From the NCBI RefSeq assembly GCF_000007485.1, contig NC_004572.3, forward strand, positions 496,001-560,000: a stretch of DNA of 64,000 bases, written 5' to 3'. This DNA comes from Tropheryma whipplei str. Twist (GTDB lineage Bacteria > Actinomycetota > Actinomycetes > Actinomycetales > Microbacteriaceae). Position numbers and translations under genes: made by a program. The notes under the pieces were generated by a model that did no database searches, had not been told where the DNA came from, and saw nothing but the letters and a program-made list of their open reading frames with translations. Shown here piece by piece: positions 31,877 to 42,197 of this stretch (the stretch's first letter is position 1; each line of letters starts with the position of its first letter).

Positions 31877-33241
31877 TCACGAGCCCTCGCTGCGCACTCT
31901 AAGCCTTTTCACCTCACTCTGTTCAGAAGCACTCAGGAGAGTAAATTCATCCCTACTAGAACTCCGTATGGGGTTAATGGCTGGAAAATCTCGGCGCTCA
32001 GAGGCCAGTTTATCCAAAACAAGCTGCATGCCGCTCACAGCAACAAGATCATATTCAACCAATCGGTCAAACGCACTCTCGCTTTCACTAAGAACTGTGG
32101 CAAGCATTGTTATCGAGCCGCTATTTTCAATACAGCGTGCGGAAAGGAAAAAGCTTGTGATCGGGCGCAAAGCACTTAATTCCGCTGCGGATCCAATCAG
32201 GCGACTTGGTGGCGCACCAACAAGAGCATAGGCGCGACCAAGATGGGTCATCGAATCGACAATAAGAAGAACATCCCTACCCTGTTCAACAAGACGCTTA
32301 GAACGCTCAAGAACCAATTCTGCAACGCCAACTTGTTCTTCGGGCGAGCATTCCATGCTGGATACAACCACTTCACCTCTCAAAGTACGGGACATGTGAG
32401 TTGCCTCTTCGGGCCTTATACCAACAAGGAGAGTAATCAGATGAAGTTCTTTATTTTGCTCACACAGGCCGGCAGCGATTTCGTGCAGAACAGTTGTGCG
32501 ACCGCTTTTACTTGGTCCACGAACAAGGCCACGTGTTCCTTTGGCCACCGGCGATACCAGATCAACTATCCTCTTTTCGACCGGGGCCGTCTTTGGTGTT
32601 ATTCTAAGGCGACGCGTAGGGGGCACGCACATACCTGATTCAAAGGCCGGACGAGTAGTTACCTGCTGAAATTCTAAACCATTTACTGTGTTCACACTAA
32701 CAAGCGGAAAATGCCTCTGTTTGTAACTATCAATACTTTTTACCCGGGCAACCTCGCCGGCAACTGCATCACCTTTACGGAGCGAATATTTTTTTACCTG
32801 ACTCAGTGAGACATATATGTCAGAATCCCCCGGAGAATACCCGGTAGTTCGTATAAAGGCACAACTATCCAGTACATCAAGAACCCCTGCAATCGGAACG
32901 AGCTGTGAAGAGTCTAAAATCCCTTCTTCGATCCGCCGTCGCCGACTCCTGCCACGGCGCTCACGAGTTATGCTAACCCGATCAGGCTCATTAACACGCC
33001 GGATATCGCCTGTTTGCTGCCTCTCTGGCGTACCTTCCGGTATAGCGTTCGCCAGATCATCAAGTGTTATAGGACTCTCTCCGGGCGAATCAGCGGCATC
33101 CACAACCGACTTATCAGCGGCGGCCAGGCGTTCTAAAAGATCGCTCTTCTTGTACCGGTAGGCAGACTTAATACCCCTCTGAATCGCCAGAGTGCGTAAT
33201 TTAGAAAGACTGAGGTTACGAATATCCTCACCATCAGACAT
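31877..33241 (-). CDS. rho: Rho-type transcription termination factor, catalytically altered
   Basis: A 454-residue hexameric-helicase-family protein. It has a Rho N-terminal helix pair (LSLSKLRTLAIQRG), an Arg-rich linker (about 93-104), the RNA-binding cold-shock fold (GVLDVLDSCAFIR, about 119-131) and the RecA-like core with VDLVSPVAKGTRGLV and Walker B LLIVDS (325-330). The P-loop reads GPSKSGRTT (242-250), with Arg248 in place of the Walker A Lys. The usual DERPEE reads GIRPEE (274-279), losing the catalytic Glu. The chain ends about 20 residues after the NPIRSSSRDEF region, roughly 35 short. Good ribosome site (GAAGGGA). Whether it still terminates transcription is doubtful. Confidence 0.9.
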   Translation of the reverse strand: MSDGEDIRNLSLSKLRTLAIQRGIKSAYRYKKSDLLERLAAADKSVVDAADSPGESPITLDDLANAIPEGTPERQQTGDIRRVNEPDRVSITRERRGRSRRRRIEEGILDSSQLVPIAGVLDVLDSCAFIRTTGYSPGDSDIYVSLSQVKKYSLRKGDAVAGEVARVKSIDSYKQRHFPLVSVNTVNGLEFQQVTTRPAFESGMCVPPTRRLRITPKTAPVEKRIVDLVSPVAKGTRGLVRGPSKSGRTTVLHEIAAGLCEQNKELHLITLLVGIRPEEATHMSRTLRGEVVVSSMECSPEEQVGVAELVLERSKRLVEQGRDVLLIVDSMTHLGRAYALVGAPPSRLIGSAAELSALRPITSFFLSARCIENSGSITMLATVLSESESAFDRLVEYDLVAVSGMQLVLDKLASERRDFPAINPIRSSSRDEFTLLSASEQSEVKRLRVRSEGS

Positions 33242-33311
33242 GGTTTCCCTTCAAGGACCAGACAGTCCAAAATATTATCAAAACAGAAGAATACACCGCA
33301 CGGGCGAAGCC

Positions 33312-34295
33312 TCAAGAGAAGGGTCCTAGAGGGTCATGCCCATCGAAAATTCTAGCACCTTCAAAATCAATAGCAGGCATAAAATGCTCCCATTGACCTT
33401 TGGCATGAGAGGTAACCACATCAATTGCCTTCAGGCGTTCAGCAGGATCGACAGTTAAAACAAGGATAGACGGACCAGCGCCAGATACAACTGCAGCAAG
33501 TTTGGCATGTCTCAAATGTTCTATAAGTGAGAATGTTTCAGGCATAGCATCAGCACGGTAATTCTGGTGCAATCGATCTTCAGTTGCCTCTAGAAGAACA
33601 TCAGGACTCTGCGTCAAAGCTGCGACTAATAAAGCAGACCTGGAGAGATTGAAAACGGCATCAGTGTACGGAACAGAAAATGGCTGCAGACCACGAGCGA
33701 CCACAGTTGACATCTGCTGATTAACCGGAACAAAAATAACAGGCCGGATGGCCCTGTGTGGCACGAGTTTTTTATATGCAGGCTCTGTGCCTTGCCGGGC
33801 TGAGGAATCATGTCTATAAGAAGGGGAAACGGTCTTTTCGCCAGAGCCACGCAGCCAGGCTATTGTAAGACCACCGAATAGCGCTGCTGCAATATTGTCT
33901 GGATGGCCCTCTATATCTGTTGCAAGAATAAAGCTCTCGGCACTATCATGCGGATACGAGGCATGAGACATAATTCGCTGTGCCGCAAGAACCGCAGAAG
34001 ATATTGCAGCTGCTGACGACCCAAGACCCCGTCCTGGAGGAAAATCAAAATCCGACACGAGGCGAAGTCCGGGTGCGGTAAAACCCCTGGATGCAAAGAC
34101 ATGCAACAAAGACCTGACTATTAGATTAGAGTCATCAGAGGGAAATTGAGAGGAACCCCGCGTTTCTATCGTAATCCCAGGAACATCAAGAATCTCAACC
34201 TTGAGTGTGCTGTACATGCCGAGGGCAAGGCCCAGCGAATCAAACCCAGGGCCAAGATTTGCACTTGTCGCGGGGACTTTAACTGTGAAACTCAA
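33312..34295 (-). CDS. thrB: Homoserine kinase
   Basis: A GHMP kinase that phosphorylates homoserine with ATP. The N-terminal PATSANLGPGFDSLGLAL and the ATP loop PPGRGLGSSAAAI are diagnostic. I choose TTG at 34295, which has GGAGGG upstream and gives 327 residues; an in-frame GTG at 34319 would place the ribosome site inside the coding region. Third in hom-thrC-thrB. Confidence 0.95.
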   Translation of the reverse strand: MSFTVKVPATSANLGPGFDSLGLALGMYSTLKVEILDVPGITIETRGSSQFPSDDSNLIVRSLLHVFASRGFTAPGLRLVSDFDFPPGRGLGSSAAAISSAVLAAQRIMSHASYPHDSAESFILATDIEGHPDNIAAALFGGLTIAWLRGSGEKTVSPSYRHDSSARQGTEPAYKKLVPHRAIRPVIFVPVNQQMSTVVARGLQPFSVPYTDAVFNLSRSALLVAALTQSPDVLLEATEDRLHQNYRADAMPETFSLIEHLRHAKLAAVVSGAGPSILVLTVDPAERLKAIDVVTSHAKGQWEHFMPAIDFEGARIFDGHDPLGPFS

Positions 34296-34359
34296 ATTCC
34301 TACAACCCTCCAATCTCACTGCTTCCCGTGATTTTGCGCAACAGATGCATCAGGCGGCA

Positions 34360-35412
34360 TCACGCGAGATTCAAATATGAAGCTATTGATTGCGAATCAC
34401 CGGGTAATGACGGAAGGGAATACTCTGTGCCATCAGATTTACGAAAGGCCAGCTGTTGATCCTTCAATCCATGGCCAGTTAGAGTGCACACAACACTACT
34501 GCCCTCTGGGGGTTTTGAGGCAAGAAGGCCTGCAACGCTTATCGCACTGGCCGGTTCAACAAATAACCCACAAGTGCGTGCCAATAATTTCTGTGCCTCG
34601 AGGATGCCTGAATCATCTATACTCCCAAAATAACCATTACACGCGTGTTGGGCATGCAGAGCCTGTTTCCAAGAAGCCGGATTGCCAATACGAATAGCAG
34701 TTGCTATTGACTGCGGATTTTCAACAATATGCCCTGAGACAATCGGAGCAGCACCACTTGCCTGAAAGCCGAAAATACGCGGAATATGGGTACTGTTTCC
34801 ACGAACTTTCTCTTCACTGTATCCAAGATAGTATGCCGTGTAATTACCAGCATTACCAACAGGAAGATAATGGTAATCTGGCGCATCCCCCAGGGCATCA
34901 ATTATCTCAAACGCAGCAGTTTTTTGTCCGCTTATACGGTCTGGATTTATTGAGTTTACAAGGTGTACGGGGTGAATTTCTGCGAGCTCCCTAGCCACTC
35001 TGAGGCATGAATCAAAATTTCCTCTAATCTGCAAAACTCTCGCGCCGTGTGCGACAGCCTGGCACAACTTACCATGACTTACGAAGCCCTCGGGGATGAG
35101 AACAACGCACTCTATACCTGCAGCGGCGGAATAAGCTGCGGCTGAAGCAGAAGTGTTACCTGTTGATGCGCAAATAACCGTGCGCACGCCCGAATTCACA
35201 GCTTTTGATACGGCAACTGTCATACCTCTATCTTTGAACGACCCAGTTGGGTTAGCGCCATCAAACTTTAACCACACAGAAGAGGCAGTTAGGCTCGACA
35301 GAGCTTCTGAATACACAAGGGGGGTATTACCCTCACCAAGGGTAACAACCTTAAGGTCCGCGTCAAGCCCCAGGCGTGATCTGTACTCGTTGATAATCCC
35401 TCTAAAATACAT
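34360..35412 (-). CDS. thrC: Threonine synthase
   Basis: A PLP enzyme that converts phosphohomoserine to threonine. The PLP lysine is in PTGSFKDRGM, and the phosphate-binding loop is in LPVGNAGNYTAY. The 350-residue length is that of the short actinobacterial type. Six bases after hom. Confidence 0.96.
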   Translation of the reverse strand: MYFRGIINEYRSRLGLDADLKVVTLGEGNTPLVYSEALSSLTASSVWLKFDGANPTGSFKDRGMTVAVSKAVNSGVRTVICASTGNTSASAAAYSAAAGIECVVLIPEGFVSHGKLCQAVAHGARVLQIRGNFDSCLRVARELAEIHPVHLVNSINPDRISGQKTAAFEIIDALGDAPDYHYLPVGNAGNYTAYYLGYSEEKVRGNSTHIPRIFGFQASGAAPIVSGHIVENPQSIATAIRIGNPASWKQALHAQHACNGYFGSIDDSGILEAQKLLARTCGLFVEPASAISVAGLLASKPPEGSSVVCTLTGHGLKDQQLAFRKSDGTEYSLPSLPGDSQSIASYLNLA

Positions 35413-35418
35413 CGTGCA

Positions 35419-36792
35419 TCACGCCGTTTCCGGTAACGCAAGGCCAGTTTCTTCAAAACCGCCCTGTTCAATCCGCATAACACTTACTATACTCACAACA
35501 TGCGAGCAATTTTTTAACTCCACAATTACAGAGGATATGGCGGAGTCTGTAACAACCTCAGTTACAACTACCAGACGCATTATTACATCAGACTCAGAGA
35601 GTTTTGTGTGTAGATTCGAACAATCCACCCGGGACTGGACCAGGCTATCCAAAAGCACCTTACATTCCGCGAATGTCCTGGCAATCTGAGCAAGCGCCTC
35701 GGGAGACTGTATAGCAAATAAAACAAACTGATATCTGGTTTTTATAAGATCTATCGGACTCACTTTCACAGATCTCTTGCGTCTATTATCTATCCAAATC
35801 TCGGAGGTTGGGATAGATCCAGCCTTGTATCTACGGGCTATACTCACTACATCACCAAGGATGGCAGAAGCAGTTTCTAGACCTCCCGCGCCGGAGCCGT
35901 AAAACATGAGTGGGCCAGCCAGCTTTGCCTGTACAAAAATTGCGTTTTTATTGCCACGCACGGCAGCTAGGGGGTGCTTGCGATCGATAAGCGCTGGATG
36001 CACACGGACGCTAATATCAGTGTCATTTGCCATCCGCTCACATATTGCCAAAAGCCTCACGAATTTATTACTCGCCCTTGCTGCGCTTATGGTTTCCTGG
36101 GTGATGTTAGATATCCCTTCGCGGTACACCAAAGTTCTTGGTATATCTGCATGAAAAGCTAAAGAGGCAAGTATTGTTGCCTTTGCGGCTGCATCATGCC
36201 CCTCTATATCTGCGCTGGGATCAGACTCTGCGTAACCCAAATCCTGAGCAACTTTTAGTGCATTCTCGAGGGAATCCCCTGTTGATTCCATTCTGTCAAG
36301 AATAAAATTGGTTGTCCCGTTTACAATGCCCGAAATTTTTTGTATAACATCACCACTCAAAGAATCTTTAAGAGGGCGTATAACAGGAATTGCCGCACAA
36401 ACAGCGGCTTCATACAGAAACTGTGCGCCAACGCTGGATGCCAATGCCAGAAGCTCACGGCCATGCTCAGAGATAAGGGTCTTATTTGCACTTACAACAT
36501 CTGCACCTACTTGTAAAGCCCTTGTTATAAGCTCCTTTGCAGGATGGAGGCCACCTATCAACTCAATCACTACATCCGCGCGGAGAATTAATCCCTCTAA
36601 ATCATCGGTATAGTACGAAGCATCCAACTCACGGCTTTTGCTCAAATCCTTTACGCCGATCCCAATGAGCTCTATATCTAGTCCCCCGGTGCGTATTTTT
36701 AGTTCATCTGCATTGCTCAGCAGGAAACGTGCAACGCAGGAGCCAACCCGACCAGCACCGAATAGTGCAAGTTTTAGACTCCTATAATCCAC
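35419..36792 (-). CDS. hom: Homoserine dehydrogenase
   Basis: Reduces aspartate semialdehyde to homoserine. Seen: the NAD(P)-binding ALFGAGRVGSCVARFL at the N-terminus, VSANKTLI, and EGISNITQETI. A C-terminal ACT domain (about the last 80 residues) is the usual threonine feedback site. The frame continues upstream to ATG 36888. GTG at 36792 has AGGGG five bases before it and matches normal N-termini, so I take 457 residues. No threonine attenuator was recognised. Confidence 0.95.
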   Translation of the reverse strand: MDYRSLKLALFGAGRVGSCVARFLLSNADELKIRTGGLDIELIGIGVKDLSKSRELDASYYTDDLEGLILRADVVIELIGGLHPAKELITRALQVGADVVSANKTLISEHGRELLALASSVGAQFLYEAAVCAAIPVIRPLKDSLSGDVIQKISGIVNGTTNFILDRMESTGDSLENALKVAQDLGYAESDPSADIEGHDAAAKATILASLAFHADIPRTLVYREGISNITQETISAARASNKFVRLLAICERMANDTDISVRVHPALIDRKHPLAAVRGNKNAIFVQAKLAGPLMFYGSGAGGLETASAILGDVVSIARRYKAGSIPTSEIWIDNRRKRSVKVSPIDLIKTRYQFVLFAIQSPEALAQIARTFAECKVLLDSLVQSRVDCSNLHTKLSESDVIMRLVVVTEVVTDSAISSVIVELKNCSHVVSIVSVMRIEQGGFEETGLALPETA

Positions 36793-36869
36793 ACAAGCCC
36801 CTAAAACCCGGTTATACAATATGTATACTGATCCAAGGCTACTTTGTTTGGTGATTAAACCCGAAATCT

Positions 36870-36912
36870 TTGAGTTTCGAAGAGGCATGGTCTAAGAATC
36901 AAGAAACTCAAG
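36870..36912. repeat. Inverted repeat in the hom/membrane-gene divergent region
   Basis: TTGAGTTTC (36870-36878) and GAAACTCAA (36903-36911) are exact inverted copies separated by 24 bases. The left arm also supplies a possible -35 (TTGAGT) for the plus-strand gene, with TAAGAA 17 bases on. It resembles half-sites of an HspR box, but the spacing is far too large. Operator or chance. Confidence 0.4.
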
Positions 36913-36933
36913 AGCTAAAAGAAATTTTGAAAA

Positions 36934-37845
36934 TTGCGCACTCTATCAACCACAGTGGCAGAAAAACTGGTAGTTCTGGCATCAGCGATAGTTATATACA
37001 TACTTGCTAAATCCGACCCCCTTGGCGAACTAAGAAGAATAAATAACTGGAAAGATACCGCTCCGAACTACGGTACCCTCGGGGCATATATGCTAATTAT
37101 CATTGCAAGCGTTACGATCCTGGCCCTACCCAGTCGAGTGCGCAGCCATCAGAACAGGCTTTCCATTCTGATGGTATCGATTATTGCGTTTGGGCTTCTT
37201 CAGTCCTTCTACGATATTGAAGCAGGCATAACGGCTGCTGCCATATTCGTAGGTATTGCATTGGCAAAATTTCTTTACTGGAAAGAGCTGCTGGATGCAA
37301 TTTTGATAGCTATTTTTCTGTACTGCATTCCACCTACAGGTTCGGAAATGCAGTTTGTCTCTATCGGAATCTTGGCCTTTTTGGCAAATTACAAATATTT
37401 CGGAAAAATAGCAGCAATCATACTCTCCGCTGTATGCTTCATCCTCGCGCCAGCACCCCTGCCTGTTATATTTTCTTTTCTAGCCTGCACTGCAGCCATT
37501 CTTGCAAGAAAAATACCGAAAATATGGAGGGTAGTGAGCTATATACCCCTACTAAGCGCCGGTATATTACTATCTGTCAACTTCACAGAAAACATCAAAT
37601 TTACCGGAGCAATTGGCAGTATCCTAATATTCTGCGCGGCAATATCCGCGCTAATAAGAACCTGGTTCTTTGCAACTGACAGAGAAATTAACGACTCGGG
37701 TAAAATGCTCGAATTCAGGGCTGAAACACTCTTTCCGCACGGGGCATGTGTACTTCTACTCTCACTCCCTGATGTATCCCCCGTCACCGTATTGATCTTT
37801 GCGATGATAAGCACAAAATCACAGTTCTGCAAGAGAATGACATAA
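36934..37845 (+). CDS. Polytopic membrane protein of unknown function
   Basis: About 303 residues, almost entirely hydrophobic, with eight to ten predicted membrane segments and short polar loops (for example RRINNWKDTAPN, about 34-45, and ATDREINDSGKMLEF near residue 250). I do not recognise the family. The start is uncertain: TTG at 36934, or GTG at 36955; neither has a strong ribosome site. It is divergent from hom and convergent with groEL, with a hairpin between the two ends. It stands alone, so context gives no role. Confidence 0.65.
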   Translation: MRTLSTTVAEKLVVLASAIVIYILAKSDPLGELRRINNWKDTAPNYGTLGAYMLIIIASVTILALPSRVRSHQNRLSILMVSIIAFGLLQSFYDIEAGITAAAIFVGIALAKFLYWKELLDAILIAIFLYCIPPTGSEMQFVSIGILAFLANYKYFGKIAAIILSAVCFILAPAPLPVIFSFLACTAAILARKIPKIWRVVSYIPLLSAGILLSVNFTENIKFTGAIGSILIFCAAISALIRTWFFATDREINDSGKMLEFRAETLFPHGACVLLLSLPDVSPVTVLIFAMISTKSQFCKRMT

Positions 37846-37861
37846 AAGAGACACAAGACAA

Positions 37862-37889
37862 TAGCGGCACACAGAAGTGCGTGCCGCTA
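37862..37889. terminator. Hairpin terminator between groEL and the convergent membrane gene
   Basis: TAGCGGCAC (37862-37870) pairs perfectly with GTGCCGCTA (37881-37889) around a ten-base loop. On the minus strand (after groEL) it is followed by a moderately T-rich stretch, so it most likely ends the groEL transcript. It may also act on the plus-strand gene. Confidence 0.65.
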
Positions 37890-37906
37890 GTCAGGCAAAA
37901 CAGGAT

Positions 37907-39565
<1,659 letters not shown>

Positions 39566-39605
39566 TTAAGTATAACCTACCCACAACATGACTATAGAGG
39601 AGGTA

Positions 39606-39776
39606 ATGTTGACAATTCTTGAGGCAAACAGCGGCAACAAAATCATCCCAAAGCAAACTCAAAGATCCTCAGATTGCCCCGGTTTTGATAAGAATAAAGT
39701 CGGTGTTTTGGGAAGTATCTCAGGGGGTTCAGACTTAGAATCAGTCGCAAAGTTAAATGCAAGAAGAGCTGTATAA
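39606..39776 (+). CDS. Possible small protein of unknown function
   Basis: A 56-codon frame starting at ATG 39606 (or TTG 39609) right behind GAGGAGG (39597-39603), the strongest ribosome site on this strand nearby. The peptide (start MLTILEANSGNK, then polar and Gly/Ser-rich) is not recognised. Its stop codon lies within the TATAAT of the next gene. It may be a real small gene or a leader. Low confidence because nothing but the ribosome site supports it. Confidence 0.35.
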   Translation: MLTILEANSGNKIIPKQTQRSSDCPGFDKNKVGVLGSISGGSDLESVAKLNARRAV

Positions 39777-39777
39777 T
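39772..39777 (+). promoter_or_regulatory. -10 box (TATAAT) of the leaderless SLT-like gene
   Basis: A perfect TATAAT ends seven bases before ATG 39785, so transcription should start on or beside the start codon. No good -35 was seen. Same layout as at 468-473. Confidence 0.55.
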
Positions 39778-39784
39778 CTTTGTG

Positions 39785-40420
39785 ATGCGGTCGATCAGGT
39801 ACAAGTCACTCGCGTGGCGCCTTCCGCGCAGAGAGCTTCGTAAAAAGGAAGCTCTTCGAAAGCGCCGGGGTTGGCCTGTCAGGGTCGCGGTTGCCACATT
39901 TACGATGACCCTTTTGTCTGGCACCCCAAGTGGAGCGTACGCTTTTGATGATGTTTATCGCTCCGCCTGGCAAGGTTTTGAAAACCTGCAGGACCTGAAA
40001 AAGGAGGGTCAAACACTTGCTCTCGGGGGTTATTTCGTCTCACCGCATGCTCAGGACTCCAGGGCGTACACCTCAAGGCCACTTGGTTCTTTTAGCGTAC
40101 TTTACAAGCCCGTCGCGACCAGCGAAATACAATCATGGGCCCTTGAAAGGGTTTATGCCTCTGGATGGGACTATAGGCAGTTTACATGCCTTGTTCTACT
40201 GTGGAACAAGGAATCTGGCTGGAACCCATACGCAATGAACAGATATTCTGGGGCGTATGGGATACCCCAAGCCCTCCCAGGTAACAAAATGAAAGTTGCT
40301 GGAGATGATTGGCGAACAAACCCAAAGACCCAAGTATCATGGGGTTTGAGGTACATATCTGCAAGGTTTGGCAACCCGTGTGGGGCATGGGAACATTCTG
40401 TGCGAAAGGGTTGGTACTAA
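39785..40420 (+). CDS. Secreted lytic-transglycosylase-like (SLT) protein
   Basis: About 211 residues. A long basic N-terminus (three Arg/Lys clusters in the first 33 residues) precedes a hydrophobic stretch and APSGAYA-like cleavage region (near residue 52), so export is likely. The C-terminal ~85 residues match the short SLT/aggregation-promoting-factor module: WNKESGWNPYAMN with the catalytic-type Glu, SGAYGIPQALPG, WRTNPKTQVSWGLRYI, and the terminal GWY. It probably cleaves or binds peptidoglycan. ATG at 39785 follows TATAAT by seven bases; a GTG at 39782 is in frame. Convergent with the DivI1A gene. Confidence 0.85.
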   Translation: MRSIRYKSLAWRLPRRELRKKEALRKRRGWPVRVAVATFTMTLLSGTPSGAYAFDDVYRSAWQGFENLQDLKKEGQTLALGGYFVSPHAQDSRAYTSRPLGSFSVLYKPVATSEIQSWALERVYASGWDYRQFTCLVLLWNKESGWNPYAMNRYSGAYGIPQALPGNKMKVAGDDWRTNPKTQVSWGLRYISARFGNPCGAWEHSVRKGWY

Positions 40421-40649
40421 TCTCACCGGGAGTACAGAAGTGCTGTGCGCGAGATTTGGATTTATTCGTAATCCTAAGTAATAAACACAATTTTTAAGAC
40501 AGTCGGTCGATGCGGTGCTATTGCGCCTAAGGGTTTAGGATACGCTTTTCTCTAATAAAACGGGCGTAATTAGTCATCCGAAGCGCAAATATGACGCATG
40601 ATCATCTGGTCTGGATATTCATTCACTGCCCATAAAGATTAGGCGCAGC

Positions 40650-41192
40650 TTATCTCCATTCAAGCATGATGATAATCAATCTAACTTCATCGAGATACGC
40701 ATCAACATGACCTGTTTTGTACCCCCTGTACGAGGGTCGAAAGACCGCAGAGCGGACTTCATCCTCACTTAGGGTGCCGGTACGACGTAAATAGCCAAGC
40801 ACTCGATCAAGCACTCGATCAACAGAATTAGGCTCGTACCCCCAATTTTCGCGGATAAAACGTTTTCTCGGCGGTTTTTGAAGACGGTCTGCAATCTGTT
40901 GAATTCTGGATGCAACATGCTCTTTCCATGCCTGGGATCCATGTAGTGCAACATAGGCCTGTCGCTCTTTAAAAATACACGCCCGTTCAAGACGATCTAA
41001 AGCTGCATCAACCTGCTTTGGAGAATAACCGCGCCTTCTCAGCTTGAAAGTAATATTTCTAATAAGTGAAGACCGGAGTTTCGGGTCAGAGTTTTCATAA
41101 GCAACCTTAGCAGCCGAAAAAAACGTGTCAACTTGCCGTTTGTCGTATCCGAGCGCAAAGGGAGAGGTCCGACGAAACAGGAATTTTCTCAC
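40650..41192 (-). CDS. DivIVA-domain protein with four DivI1A motifs
   Basis: A 180-residue basic protein. The DivI1A motif occurs four times: GYDKRQVD (15-22), GYSPKQVD (55-62), GYEPNSVD (118-125) and GYKTGHVD (157-164). Each is followed by a short helix. In DivIVA-family proteins this N-terminal motif binds membrane at poles and division sites; here it forms the whole protein with no coiled-coil tail. GTG start, weak ribosome site. 18 bases after xthA. A 12-bp tandem duplication at 40797-40820 codes DRVL twice. Function is inferred only as an envelope or polar-growth partner, perhaps of the coiled-coil protein at 14286. Confidence 0.72.
   Translation of the reverse strand: MRKFLFRRTSPFALGYDKRQVDTFFSAAKVAYENSDPKLRSSLIRNITFKLRRRGYSPKQVDAALDRLERACIFKERQAYVALHGSQAWKEHVASRIQQIADRLQKPPRKRFIRENWGYEPNSVDRVLDRVLGYLRRTGTLSEDEVRSAVFRPSYRGYKTGHVDAYLDEVRLIIIMLEWR
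40797..40820 (-). repeat. 12-bp tandem duplication in the DivI1A gene
   Basis: Two identical 12-base units (40797-40808, 40809-40820) encode DRVL DRVL in frame, close to the third DivI1A motif. Confidence 0.85.
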
Positions 41193-41210
41193 TGCAAAAA
41201 TCAGGTAGGT

Positions 41211-42050
41211 TCAGTCGTCTCTGCGAAATGTCCGCCTAGGGGGATCAATAACCGACACCAGTGGGGCGTGATCACTGGGAGTAAGGCCAAAAAGATGCCT
41301 TCTCTGCACCCGATCGATTTCACCCCAAATAGTCCTTCTTTGGACTGAATCAGACCCGAGCATGAAATCTATCCTGAGGCCTTGGTTATTCTGAAAACGC
41401 TGACGCTGATAACTCCAGGATGTAAAGCCAATTGGGGCAAAAGGGCGGATAAGGTCAAACATCCCCGTGTCAAGGATGGCCTGAAAGGCCTCACGCTCAG
41501 GACCTGAACAGGTTATGTCATTAGGCAGCTGAAAGTCGGGATCAGCTGTATCTTGTTCGCAGGTGACGATGTTAAAATCCCCAACAAGCATTAGAGGAAT
41601 GCCCGGAGTTCTTCTAAGAACAGTCCTGACATGAGATGCAAGAGCTTTAAGCCATGCGAGCTTATACTCAAAGTGCGGGGAGCCGACTTCCCTTCCGTTG
41701 GGAACGTACAGGCTATACAAACGAATACCACCAGTCGTTGCGGAAATTGCCCGAGCCTCCTGCGGAATATCCGTACCCCAGCGGTCACTCAAGAATCCGG
41801 GTGCACGAGGAATGTTAACCGTAACCCTTCTAATCGGGAACCTGCTAACAATTGCAACGCCCTCAAATCCCCTAAGGCCATGAGCTTCAGAATAATATCC
41901 CGCGTCTCTAAAGGCATCGACAGGAAAATCCCCAGTTCTGACCTTAGTCTCCTGTAGGGCAGCAACATCAATGCATTCATTTTTAAGCCAAGCCAAAACA
42001 CGTTCAAGACGTGCCCTAATTGAATTGACATTCCATGTACCGACGCGCAC
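41211..42050 (-). CDS. xthA: Exodeoxyribonuclease III
   Basis: A base-excision-repair AP endonuclease/3'-exonuclease. Seen: GTWNVNSIRARL at the N-terminus, ALQETK with the metal Glu, the Tyr in LYSLYVPNG, GDFNIV, and the C-terminal SDHAPLV with the catalytic Asp-His. GTG at 42050 matches the family start; in-frame TTG 42068 and GTG 42065 are possible. About 279 residues, normal length. Follows cdsA after ~150 bases. Confidence 0.95.
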   Translation of the reverse strand: MRVGTWNVNSIRARLERVLAWLKNECIDVAALQETKVRTGDFPVDAFRDAGYYSEAHGLRGFEGVAIVSRFPIRRVTVNIPRAPGFLSDRWGTDIPQEARAISATTGGIRLYSLYVPNGREVGSPHFEYKLAWLKALASHVRTVLRRTPGIPLMLVGDFNIVTCEQDTADPDFQLPNDITCSGPEREAFQAILDTGMFDLIRPFAPIGFTSWSYQRQRFQNNQGLRIDFMLGSDSVQRRTIWGEIDRVQRRHLFGLTPSDHAPLVSVIDPPRRTFRRDD

Positions 42051-42197
42051 GCAAAGATGATACACCAAATGGTTCGCAGTGAGCGTTTAGGACACGATAA
42101 AACGAGATGTTGCAAAGAAAGTGATTTTCTGCCCGGATATAAAGGACCGTGCCAGGCGACAACCCCGTGTCAGTCGAGACAGAGAGCATGGGGTACC

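Noticed and set aside
35153-35689. Open frame of 178 codons opposite thrC/hom
   Set aside because: Antisense to two clearly conserved genes and without protein-like character.
36870-36912. HspR (HAIR) heat-shock operator
   Set aside because: Half-sites resemble CTTGAGT/ACTCAAG but are about 30 bases apart instead of seven.
39609-39614. TTGACA as a -35 box upstream of the SLT-like gene
   Set aside because: No -10-like hexamer 16-18 bases downstream; the TATAAT that serves the gene is ~160 bases away.
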